Translations under genes and position numbers: made by a program
Shown: piece after piece, positions 35,856-45,161 of the stretch
Position numbering within the stretch: the first letter of the stretch is position 1
How the letters are laid out: the number at the start of each line of letters is the position of its first letter
The notes under the pieces: model-generated
The model's database searches: none
What the model was told of the DNA's origin: nothing
What the model saw: the letters and a program-made list of their open reading frames with translations, nothing else
Assembly: GCA_920105625.2 (NCBI GenBank)
Contig: OV050030.1
Coordinates: 27,308,516-27,372,515 of the forward strand
Source of the DNA: Clusia tigrina
Lineage: Eukaryota > Arthropoda > Insecta > Diptera > Clusiidae
DNA length: 64,000 nt
Direction of reading: 5' to 3'

Positions 35856-37122
35856 CGAGGGCGGATTGATATTGAAGCTACCTAAAAACCATTTATTTCT
35901 AAACATAGTCTCCTTTTACTTCGACACAATTAGTAAGACGATATTCCAACTTTTTTATACCATCTGAATAATACGATTTTGGGAACCCCTCAAAATACGC
36001 GTTAGTTTCGGTAATCACTTCTTCGTTTGAGATGAATCTTTTTCCTGCGAGCCTTTCTTTCAAGTTTGGAAACAGGAAAAAGTCACTAGGAGCTAAATCT
36101 GGACTATAAGGTGGATGATTAACCAATTCGAAGTGTATTTCACGTAATTTTAGCATCGTATCTAATGCTGTGTGAACCGGTGCTTTGTCTTGAAGAAAGA
36201 GCATTTTTTTCTTCTTTAAATGTGGTCGTTTTTCCTTGATGCATCAATCAATTGATCCAATAATGCACGATAATACTTTCCTGTGATTGTGGATCCTTTT
36301 TCAAGATAATCGATGAGCAATATTCTGTGTGCATCCCAAAATACAGTGGCCATAACCTTGCCAGCCGATTTCACTGCCTTCGCCTTCTTCGGAGCACTGC
36401 CACCAGCTTCCACCCATTGTTTCGATTGATTTTTGGTTTCAGGTGTGTAGTGGTGGACCCACGTTTCATCAACAGTTATTAATCCACGCCAAAAAACAAC
36501 AGGATTACGCTTTAGCATGTCCAAACACCGCAGTGAAGTGGTCTGTCGAACTCGTTTTTGTTCGACACTGAGCAAACGCGGCACCCATCTTGCCGATAGC
36601 TTTTTCATATGCAAATGTTCATGCAAAATGTTGAACACACGTTCATATGATATGTTTACCATTTCAACAATCTCACGCAACATGACTCGGCGATCATTCA
36701 TAACGATATCTAGGATTTTCTTGATATTTTCTTCAGTAACCACCTCTTTTGGCCTTCCTGTTGAAGGCTTCCTGTGGAGGCATTGCTTGTTCGGCCGCGT
36801 TTAAATTCAGCAATCCAATATTTTACCAAGTAATCTGACGAAGCAGACTCACCGTAATGTTAATCGAGCTTTTCTTTTGTCTCTTTTGCCGTTTTCCCTT
36901 CAAATAATTGTGTTTAATCACAGCACGAAATTCGCTTTTTTTCCATTTTTCAAGAAACACAAAAGTTGCTTACTTCAAACGACTACAACAAATAAACTAA
37001 TCGATGAATTTGGGTGAAATTTTAACAGCTGGCGTTTGACAGATCGCAATTTCTAAAAAAAAAAGTTTTTGTGTTTGTGCTACCATCTAGCGCTAGGTAG
37101 CTTCAATATCAATCCGCCTTCG
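35856..37122 (-). mobile_element. mariner transposon (DD34D), copy 2, complete with TIRs
   Basis: A 1,267-bp element. The left TIR starts CGAGGGCGGATTGATATTGA at 35856. The right TIR ends at 37122 and differs by one base. Both are flanked by TA (35854-35855 and 37123-37124). It is closely similar to the copy at 608-1889 over its whole length. The transposase on the minus strand is better preserved than in copy 1 but still frameshifted. Confidence 0.94.
35890..36950 (-). pseudogene. mariner transposase, broken (copy 2)
   Basis: The minus-strand frame 36743-36216 reads VVTEENIKKILDIVMNDRR, WVPRLLSVEQKR, LITVDETWVHHYTPETKNQ (first catalytic Asp), KVMATVFWDAH, IDYLEKGSTITGKYY. After a 1-nt shift, 36204-35899 reads LFLQDKAPVHTALDTMLKL (second Asp), HPPYSPDLAPSDFFLFPNL (third Asp), AGKRFISNEEVITETNAY. 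Thirty-four residues separate the second and third Asp, so DD34D. The N-terminal part (WIAEFKRGRTSNAST) is out of frame with GRPKEVV exactly as in copy 1. All three catalytic Asp are present, but the protein cannot be made in one piece. Confidence 0.92.
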
Positions 37123-37395
37123 TATATTGGTCTTCTATTTAGCTTTTATAAAGAAACTTGACAGAATCACTATAGACTGTCATGGCCTTGCAATGGAATT
37201 ACTATTTATGCTCTGTAAATTCGATGCAATCTTCGATTATGTCTGAAAGGGAGAATCAAGATAGGGAAGTGACAATTAAAGCATTGAGTATACTTAATTA
37301 TAAGTTGGAACTTTCGATCATAGAATCTTGATTACATTTTTTTATGCGGTGATGAAATTGCGTAGCAATTTCTCCCAAACCATGCAGTATTTACA

Positions 37396-37795
37396 ATATT
37401 ATAAAAAGTAGAGACTAGCTTGGCCTGTTGAGAGAAGATATCTCTAAGGTCGTGGCTTGTATAACTGGTCATTGGCTATTCGGCAGCCATGCTCTCAGGC
37501 TGGGAGTATTCTCTCATGAATACTGCAGAAGCTGTGGGGATGAGGAGGAGGAGGAGACTGCGGAACATCTCTTCTGTGGGTGCCCAGCTCTGGCTAGAAG
37601 CAGAGGGGGCTCTTTAGGGAATTACGCTTTTAATTCCCTTGCAGAAGTGTCCGGCGCGAAGGTCAAACAAATCATGCGCTTAATTAGGGCTAAATGAGAG
37701 GTATGTTGTTACGCGGTGGTATCACAATGGATCCATGGTGGTCTGAGGGAGTTGGTCTGTAAACAGGCTACCACGATAACCTAACCTATCTATTG
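37396..37795 (+). mobile_element. RNase H-type non-LTR tail, short 5'-truncated copy
   Basis: The frame ending at 37697 reads REDISKVVACITGHWLFG, RLGVFSHEYCRSC, GDEEEEETAEHLFCGC, PALARSRGGSLGNYAFNSLA, ending VKQIMRLIRAK. It holds the complete TGH plus CRSC..HLFCGC end domain with no internal stop. Nothing of RNase H or RT remains, so truncation occurred just upstream. The 3' UTR has GGTATCACAATGGATCC at 37719 and ends ATAACCTAACCTATC near 37790. Confidence 0.82.
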
Positions 37796-40195
37796 CGTGA
37801 AGGTGTGAATAAATGAATTGTTTGAATATTGCTGTAAAAAGCGATCTCTCTTATTGTAATTTAAGGAAATAATATTCTCTTCTGTTTTTTATGCTATAGA
37901 TACCAATATCCATCAATTTCCGACCTTTCCAACACTCTTACGATATTATCTCCATTGTCTGAAAAACTACCAAAAAAAAATCTCGGTAATGGACCTCATA
38001 AAAAGCCACAACTAAAATAACTTGCTCCCCTCTAATAGGATTCTGCATCAGACCCAGCTTCCCCTCAACAGCCGCAATTATATCAGTCACACCTTCAAAG
38101 TCCCGCCGATAGCGGAGAGTACCACATATGGCCCAAAATGCTCTGCGTCAGCATGTGTTGTGAGAATTTATGATCATTTCAACACGAAAACTTGTACTAA
38201 AAGTCATTTGATTGCTGCAAGTAGAAGTTTGCAGGCGTGAAGACGAAAATGTTTTCATTATGGGAGCAGCAGCGCAGCAAGCAGACTGCTCAGTATCGCT
38301 CCAATATCACGCATTTGCAGCGCGTCAAGACAAGTTGCACTTGCTGCACTGAAGCGGATCACGAATAATGGATAAAGCAGCCAATCATTAGCTTAAGGAG
38401 CCGCTCTCGCTCATGCTGGCAGTCATAAAAGGGACATGCGACAAAACACACCCACGCAAATGAAACTTTAATGTGACACTTAACAAATGCATGGGCCGGG
38501 CGGAGGGGGACTATCAGGGAATGCCACTAAAATTAAATAAAGCAAATACGCACCGGGAAGTGTGTTTTGTAGGAGTTCCCTCACAAAATCGAAACCATCG
38601 CTGCTGTTGCTGCTTGGATTTATTTTGGAGCACTCACGCTGTTTATGGGCAGCTCCCAGTTGCCGCTGTCGCTGCTGCTGTTGATGCTGCTGCTCTTGTT
38701 GGGGTGTCCGTTGGTGTTGCTGTTGCTGCATGTGACAAATGCAGTCGCTAACAATGGCGCAGTTGGTGGTGAATTTATTTCGCTGATGGTTTCATAAAAA
38801 CCGCCTTTAAAAATGAAATTTATGTGAATTTATAAACTCGTATTAAAAGTCTGCTTGATTTCATTTTTGTTGTTGTAGTGTTTTTTTTTCTCTTTTTCCT
38901 TGTTTATTGTTCATCTGTTTTTGGGGGAAGCCGCTCAATAGAGTTATACTCCATAATTATGGTACGAGTATATCAAAAGTTGATACATTTTCCTTCGGCC
39001 TTTTTTGGGCCCTCGTGTCTTTTGGGTGTTTTGTTGTATTCTCTGTGACAGGCCGCGCTGCAGCTACGAGTATCACGGCATGGCTGTGTCAGAAAAATCG
39101 CTTCTATTGATTTCGCGGTTTCAACTGTATTTCCATTCATGTTTTAAATTTGTTTCTAATGAACTTTTATAGATTCTTTTTCGGTCTTTCTTATAAGTTC
39201 GGTTGAGGTTCATGCTCATATAGTTTCCGGGCGGTATTTTTAGTGAGTCCATAAATTAGTTTTCCATTCGGTTCGTTGTAGTTAGCATGAGTTAAAGCGC
39301 TATAAAAATTCTTTAATTTTGGGTTATATTAGAATTTTATTCATGTATTTAAATTAAAAGCAATCGATTTATGGCATATACACCAAATATGATTATCGGA
39401 TATCTGTTCATTATTCTAACGGTAGTCAGTTCAAGTCGTGAAGAAGGCTGCTTCACTGGAATTTGTAAACAAACTTGTTTTCATTTCTCCTTTGAAAGAA
39501 TAATAAGAATTTTTGTATCGTAATAAAACCGAAACCCTTTAAAAATAAATGAGAATATTAACAGACGAAAGGAAAAGGTAGAAAGGAGTTTAATACACAG
39601 TCCCAAGCTTAACACTGGGTAGATAATTATATAGGGAATGAAAAATAAGAAGGAATTTGCAAACTCCATTTTCTCAGTGATTCAAAATTGGCATATTTAT
39701 AATCATGGCATTGGGATATTTATCCGCTCCCTTCAGGAAGTGGGACCTAAGTTTAGTTACTTTAACCAAAATGCTCAATTTTCTGGGAAAACCCGACTAA
39801 TTTTTTAAAGTTAGCAGAAAGTCAACGGTGGAACTCTGTTTCTCATACTCAGTTTGATCATCAGTTTGATCATATTAAAGACCGCAATAGTGGTCCGAAT
39901 TTTCTAAATGCTCAAAACCTTCATAATATTTATTTATAGTTATATACTTGGATTACTGAAATAGTTCATTCTTCTTAGTAGAACACAAATTTTAAGAGAA
40001 GAAAATCTTAATGAAAATCTAAGAAACACTCATAGATGTTTCCTGACAACCTACACCGGTCAATTTTCTTATATCCTTTATTTGCTGTCGTAGAAAACGA
40101 GCTGTCTCACCATAGTAATTACCTGTCTAACAAAAGAGTACACATTAAGGTTGGGAGAATATGTTATTATAGATCTATTGTATAGATCTCTTGGT
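37796..40195. other. Host-like DNA, no gene recognised
   Basis: It includes a CTG/TTG-rich stretch (38598-38736) whose complementary strand would read as a Gln-rich peptide. I regard that as low complexity, not a gene. A 12-bp dimer (TCAGTTTGATCA twice) lies near 39850-39873. No TE end or RNA gene was seen. Confidence 0.4.
38598..38736. repeat. Interrupted CTG/TTG triplet tract
   Basis: Many CTG, TTG and CCG triplets in phase over about 140 bp. Confidence 0.75.
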
Positions 40196-40764
40196 GTTTT
40201 GTAGAAATAGATCTATACACACAGCAGCTATCCTGAGAAACCAAGGGAGACAGATGCATTTTGGTGGAATAATATTCTCTTGGACCTCAGAACCGAAGTC
40301 AGCCAGCTTGGTAATAGAGCAAAACGGAGCGGGAGATTTAAAGGGCTAAACTGACAGAATACAATATGAAAAGCTAAATGTATCAGCATTGGAAAGCTTT
40401 AAGGGAATATCTCTTCTTTATCAGCAGAAACCAGGATATATAAAGCTTTTGCGAAAGCCGTGCCAGGTTTAAATATGACTCTAAAGAGAGAAGAAGGCAC
40501 CTACACCATAAACGACCGAGAAAGGGAAGCTCTGTTACTCAGGGCACATTTTCCAGAAAGCGTGGTAGAAATAGACAGTCGATATTGGCGCAAGCCGAAA
40601 AATCTCGATTCCGAAATAAGGAAGTAGCAGCAGGTCATTAAGCACCTTTCAACCATTCAAGTCTCCGTATATTGACGGTATCTTTCCAGCCCTTTTACAA
40701 AAGGGTCGCAGCAGCCTTGCGGTATTTATTATTAACAGGCTAAAAGAACACTGCGACCTGAGAG
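40196..40764 (+). mobile_element. Non-LTR fragment: EN-RT linker and RT start
   Basis: Plus-strand phrases: FWWNNILLDLRTEVSQLGNR, AKRSGRFKGLN, then KAFAKAVPGLNMTLKREEGT, YTINDRERE, LRAHFPESVVEIDSRYW, APFNHSSL/FKSPYIDGIFPALLQKG, NRLKEHCDLRDLLW. The order (linker Trp, RAKRSGR helix, then the PFKSPGIDGI-type RT start) identifies an RNase H-group non-LTR ORF2. Several frameshifts. It stops where the next, oppositely oriented element ends (about 40764). Confidence 0.72.
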
Positions 40765-42140
40765 ATCTATTGTGGAACCTCGCACCCAACTAAAACGTTC
40801 CTAGACTATTTATAACTCTCGTAACTGCTGTGGGCTTAATTTTAACTAGGTAATTGGGAGATGAGAACCCACTGCCTTCATAGTTACGTCTGCGTCTTGC
40901 CACCGCTGGGTAAGTGCATAGAATATGTTCTGCTGTTTCCTGCTCCTCTTGATAGAGTCGGCAGGAATCGTCTACAATGCCTATTTTTTTCAGATGGTAA
41001 TTTAGTCCACAATGTCCTGTTAAAAGTTCAGTATAGAGTTTGATGTCATTTCTGCTGAGGTTTAAAGAAACATCTACCCTGATATATTCAGGATCAATGA
41101 GTAGTCTCGACTGCCGCATGCCTTTTTGGGCTCTCCAGTAGTTCAGCAGACTTCGTTTTTCCTGTTCGCACAACAAGTTATTTGTAAAGCTACTGTTTAC
41201 CACACAGAAGGGTTCTGGACTTATGAAGGCAGTGCCTGCGCCTCTTTTTGCCAAGGAGTCCGCCATTTCGTTGCCTTCATGTTCCTCATGTCCCGGTACC
41301 CATATTAGCGTAACAGAGTTTCTGGCTGCTAGAGTATTGAAGAGTTTAGAGCATTCCCAGACCAGCTTTAATTGGAATGAGAAGTTTATTAATGATTGCA
41401 GAGCTGCCTGGCTATCTGAGAGAATGCATATTTTAGACCCTGCGTAGACATTCTCTAGCACAGAACTGTAAGGCGTGGACCTCCGCCTGAAAAATGGAAG
41501 CTGTTTTTCCCATTGCAATTGGTTTTTAGAAATTTGGCCCTACAATTCCAGCTCCAGCACTGCCATCTCCCATTTTGGACCCAACTGTGTACCACAACTG
41601 GGAGTTCTGTTTTGTTATTACTTCATTGTTTCTCCACCCTGAACGGTCACTGATGACCACTTTGGAGTGCTTGGAGAAGTCTAATTTTCTGTCCATCTTG
41701 TCGAAGACCATGAGGCACGGAGAATTCCAGACAGTGTCCAGAATCTTTGCGTGCCACGATAAGTTGGCATCTTTAAGATGGGCTAGATTAGGTAGCCGCT
41801 AACTCCTCTTAACTACAAGGTGTAGAGGGGTCAGTCCAGTGATCGTTCCTGAAGCTAGTGTGCAGCATGTTCTCATTGCTCCCGTCATACTCAAACAGGC
41901 TATATGGTAAATCTTGTTAAGGGTTATTTGAGTCTTTGTTTGATTTACTTTTGACCACCATACCAAAGAAGCATATGTGATCATTGGTACTATTATTGTT
42001 TTATATGACCACGTCATTATTTTTGGCGGTAGTCCACATGTTTTACCGTACAGCCTCTGCCTTACCATAGTGTATATAGCGACGAAAAGGCAAAGATGGT
42101 GTTCATAGCCTAAGTGGGGAAGAAAGATACCACGCATCCA
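40765..42140 (-). mobile_element. RNase H-type non-LTR retrotransposon, post-RT to 3' end
   Basis: On the minus strand from 42140: post-RT text (LYGKTCGLPPKIMTWSYKTI, PMITYASLVWWSK), then RNase H. Its first strand reads WYTVGSKMGDGSAGAGIVG, where the usual Asp of YTDGSK is Val. KICILSDSQAALQSL, LIWVPGHEEHEGNEMADSLA (His and last Asp present) and KRGAG follow. The end domain reads LSRNDIKLYTELLTGHCGLN, KKIGIVDDSCRLYQEEQETA, EHILCTYPAVARRRRNY and stops near 40790. The zinc cluster has lost one Cys (CRLY instead of CRLC-type). The 3' UTR has the antisense of GGTTCCACAATAGATC near 40765. RT is absent. Confidence 0.85.
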
Positions 42141-42210
42141 AAGTCCTTCAGAGAAGTAAGCTTGACTTCATTTATATTAAAAGCCTTAGGAAAATTTGTG
42201 GATAACTTTG

Positions 42211-42439
42211 GACTATTGGTTTTATTATTATTATTATTATTATTATATCTTACACTATAATTAATTATGAGTGAAAGGCGTTGGGGGAATGAGTACTATC
42301 TAAAGAGGCTTTCGACTCGAAGCGAAAAGTATTTTATAGAAAGAAGCATTTTGGAAACCAAGCCCGAGGCAAGATTTGAACCTGCGACCCTCGGGGTGTG
42401 AGTCTAGCAAGCTTACCACTACACCATAGAGGGCGACTA
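42211..42439 (-). mobile_element. tRNA-derived SINE, second copy
   Basis: On the minus strand the head begins near 42439 (GTCGCCCTCTATGG). Box A TGGTGTAGTGG lies at 42416-42426 and box B GGTTCAAATCT at 42372-42382. The body matches the copy at 35052 (ACTCACACCCCGAGGGTCGC is identical in both, then GGCTTGGTTTCCAAAATG and ACTCATTCCCCCAACGCC). The tail is a pure (TAA)n run, read as TTA triplets at about 42219-42247. Its promoter boxes are closer to consensus than those of copy 1. No clear target duplication was found. Confidence 0.87.
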
Positions 42440-43060
42440 ACTATATAAGATGTGGAGCATTGAAACAGGTGTCATTGCACCCAAACCAGCATGCTTATAG
42501 GGCGGGTGAATTGCTCTTACAAGCCAAGTAAACTCCATACAGAAGTCAATTGATGAAAAAGAAATAGCAATCTGCGCATTCCTTGATATCGAGGGAGCCT
42601 TCGACAACCACACACATGAAGTTGGTATAAGGACATTAGGCAGAAGAGGAATCGACTCGATGACTTCCAAATGGATAGCAGAAGTTCAATATACAAGATC
42701 GGCAGAGACATCCGCTGGAGAAGAAACAATAGCCGTCGCGTCGACCAGAGGATGTCCACAGGGAGGGGTTCTTTCACCGCTAATATGGAGCCTAGTTGTT
42801 GGCCAATTACTGATAATAGTGTCAGAGGCGGGCATAGACTGCCAGTGCTATGCAGATGATATTGTCTTAATAGCGACAGGCAAATTTGAAGAAATCTCTT
42901 AAGTCTCCTAAATAGATAGCAACGCTAGATTTAGCCGACATCTTCGAATTTCTTAGGGCAACGGGGTGGATGTGAATTTATAGGGATACCCTTAATAGTA
43001 GAGGGCGGTACAATCCTTATTTTTGGTCGCAGTACCTTTTATAACTCTAAGCCATATATC
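42440..43060 (+). mobile_element. RNase H-type non-LTR element with internal deletion (RT joined to C-terminus)
   Basis: Plus-strand RT: SQVNSIQKSIDEKEIAIC, AFLDIEGAFDN (motif A), GRRGIDSMTSKWIAEVQYT, STRGCPQGGVLSPLIWSLVV (motif B), DCQCYADDIVLIATGKFEEI (YADD at 42849-42860). Sixteen or so bases after the stop at 42901 another frame reads LDLADIFEFLRATGWM followed by TGA. That is the extreme C-terminus of this kind of ORF2. Everything between (RT thumb, RNase H, zinc cluster) is gone. A 3' UTR with CGGTACAATCC follows. The SINE lies directly at its 5' boundary. Confidence 0.8.
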
Positions 43061-43585
43061 ATCATTAAGGAGTCAAATTTTATTTACGCATTTTTATATA
43101 AGATGGACTAATTTGTTTGCACTTATAGTAATATTTCATAATTTGCTGCATTCCATAGTCCTCGTAAATGATTGTAAACCACTTTTTTTGTAACAATTTG
43201 GCTGTAGTTGAGGGAGTCTTGGTATAAGGATAAAACTCACTTGGTATACGGATAAAACTCACTTGTATTCTTTCTGAAAAATTTGGATGAACTGGTTTCT
43301 TGGACAGATAAATATTTATAATTATTAATATTTGACTATTGATATTAATATTTGATCGCGTATTGGATAATTTGCAAGGCATCGGAGATGAATCCTTTCC
43401 TCTTTGGATTAATCAGTGGACTTTGCAAATACTGTTGCACTCTTTCATAGTCTCAATGCTATTCTGAATTTAAGTTCCCAATACCCTGAAAAAGCAGAGT
43501 CGATTAATGATATTCCACAATAGAAAAGTTAAATATCCTGTACTGTGTATTAATGAGATTTCATCACCAAAAACTATACTGTATA
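43061..43585. other. AT-rich spacer, no gene recognised
   Basis: A minus-strand frame of 100 codons (43080-43382) is AT-driven and unrecognised. A 22-bp dimer (TTGGTATAAGGATAAAACTC type) lies at 43221-43266. Confidence 0.5.
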
Positions 43586-43587
43586 CG

Positions 43588-44150
43588 AGTATATAGGTAG
43601 GTAGTTAGGTAAGGGGGCCACCCGAAAAAGGGCGCACTTAGGCCAACATTGACCCTTTGTGATACCGTATGAGACGACAGGTCTTATCCCTTTCAAAGGT
43701 CCAGCCATTTGGAGCTTTTAATGAAGCAGTTGATGGAACTAATCTTTTTTTTTGGAGATATCTCCCAAAGAGTCCAGAAAGTAGTCGCCTAGGAAAGTGC
43801 GCCTCCTTCTCGACAGCGCTGGACACGTGCACAACAGGTGAGCAATGGAGTCTTCCTCCTCCTCGTCCATGCAACTCCTGCAGAAGTCGTTAGAGGCGAT
43901 CCCCAGCCTGCACCCGTGTGTGCCTAGAGTCCAGTGTCCCATTAGGACGCTAATCACGGGACCTATGATTTGTCTATTTAGAGCCAGTAGGTCCTTAGAG
44001 CGCTTGATATTTATCTCTGGCCAGGTTTGTCTAGCTATTTTACATCCTGAAAATTCAGACCAGCGCCTGCCCGCTGTTCCTAAGGATATTGTATTTACTA
44101 AGAGCTTACATGTGGCAATAGGAATACCGAAGTTCGACACCAAAAAAGAA
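43588..44150 (-). mobile_element. RNase H-type non-LTR tail
   Basis: The minus-strand frame from 44143 reads FGIPIATCKLLVNTISLGTA, GRRWSEFSGCKIARQTWPEI, LNRQIIGPVISVLMGHWTLG, RLGIASNDFCRSC, MDEEEEDSIAHLLCTC, PALSRRRRTFLGDYFLDSLG and DISKK, then a homopolymer (TTTTTTTTT at 43745) shifts the frame. The final part reads LVPSTASLKAPNGWTFERD. The 3' UTR includes the antisense of TATCACAAAGGGTCAATG, and the CCTAACTACCTACCTAT tail lies at 43588. It is the same family as 29612-31212, and the zinc cluster is better preserved. 5'-truncated just after RNase H. Confidence 0.85.
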
Positions 44151-44163
44151 AACTATATAGATA

Positions 44164-45110
44164 CGAGGTGTGATCAAAAGATAACCATTATTTTCATCTT
44201 TTCGTGATTTACGTATGTTCGATGTTCGCATTTTTTTTTGTTTTATGTTGGTACACATGTCTGTTATATATGTTGGCAATACCAACCATTTTGGATTGTC
44301 AGTTTGTTTTTGACAGATAAAAAGGTTAGTCGTGTTTTGGTGTGCTCTTCGATTTTGTACTATTCGAAAAAATGGATCAAAGAAACTGTATTCAGTTTTG
44401 TGTAAAAAATGATATTAAATGCGCAAGGACATTTGAAATGTTGACTGTGGCCTTTGGCGAGTCTACTATGAGCTGAACACAAGTTCAATTGTGGTATAAC
44501 CGGTTTAAGGAAGGCCGAGAATATGTCAATGACGATGTTCGTCCTGGTCGCCCGAGCACGTCAACAACCGATGAAAACATTGACGCAGTGAAGAAAATGA
44601 TTTTGGATAATCGTCGAATCACTATCAGAGAGGTTGCTGATGATGTTGGCATATCGTTCGGCTCATGCCAAGCAATTTTTGCGGATGTTTTAGGCATGAA
44701 ATGTGCGGCAGCGAAGATTGTTCCAAAAATGCTAAATTTTGAGCAAAAACAGCAACGCATGGACATCGCTCAGGAGCTGTTTTTGGCCAAACACAAAACC
44801 GTTATCATGCCTCAACCACCGTATTCACCGGACTTGGCCCCGGCTGACTTGTTCCTCTTTCCAAAACTGAAGACACCGATGAAAGGAAAGCGTTTTGCTA
44901 CGATTAAGGAGATAAAAGAAAAATCGAAACAGGAGCTGTTGGCGATACCAAAAAAAGCGTTTCAGAAGTGTTTCGAGGATTGGAAAAAACGCTGACAAGT
45001 GTATTATATCTGAGGGGAATTACTTTGAAGGGGACAAGGTAGTTGTTGATGAATAAATAAATACTTTATTTTTTGATCACACAATAACGGTTCTTTTTTA
45101 TCACACCTCG
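44164..45110 (+). mobile_element. mariner transposon, second subfamily, internally deleted
   Basis: The 947-bp element begins CGAGGTGTGATCAAAAGATA at 44164. Its right end reads, in reverse complement, CGAGGTGTGATAAAAAAGAA from 45110. TA flanks both ends (44162-44163 and 45111-45112). The transposase inside lacks its middle third. The TIRs and protein differ from the 608/35856 family. A (TA)n microsatellite follows directly. Confidence 0.92.
44372..45056 (+). pseudogene. mariner transposase with internal deletion
   Basis: ATG at 44372: MDQRNCIQFCVKNDIKCART, FEMLTVAFGESTMS, TGA stop at 44474-44476 (codon 35), then QVQLWYNRFKEGREYVNDD, RPGRPSTSTTDENIDAVKKM, REVADDVGISFGSCQAIFAD, LNFEQKQQRMDIAQELF. 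The text jumps there straight to LAKHKTVIMPQPPYSPDLAP, ADLFLFPKLKTPMKGKRF. The missing block would carry the first and second catalytic Asp; only the third (APAD) remains. The C-terminus is broken near 44993 but can be followed to TAA at 45056. The DNA-binding N-terminal half is present apart from the stop. Confidence 0.92.
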
Positions 45111-45115
45111 TATGA

Positions 45116-45116
<1 letters not shown>

Positions 45117-45151
<35 letters not shown>

Positions 45152-45161
45152 ATATATATAC
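45117..45161. repeat. (TA)n microsatellite
   Basis: A nearly pure TA run of about 44 bp, a few bases after the mariner target TA. Confidence 0.95.

Noticed and set aside
38480..38731. Gln-rich minus-strand frame
   Set aside because: It is produced by an interrupted CTG/TTG tract. There is no surrounding exon structure and the frame ends without a recognisable domain.
45117..45161. TA run as a regulatory or origin-like element
   Set aside because: Simple dinucleotide microsatellite beside a mariner insertion; nothing else supports a function.
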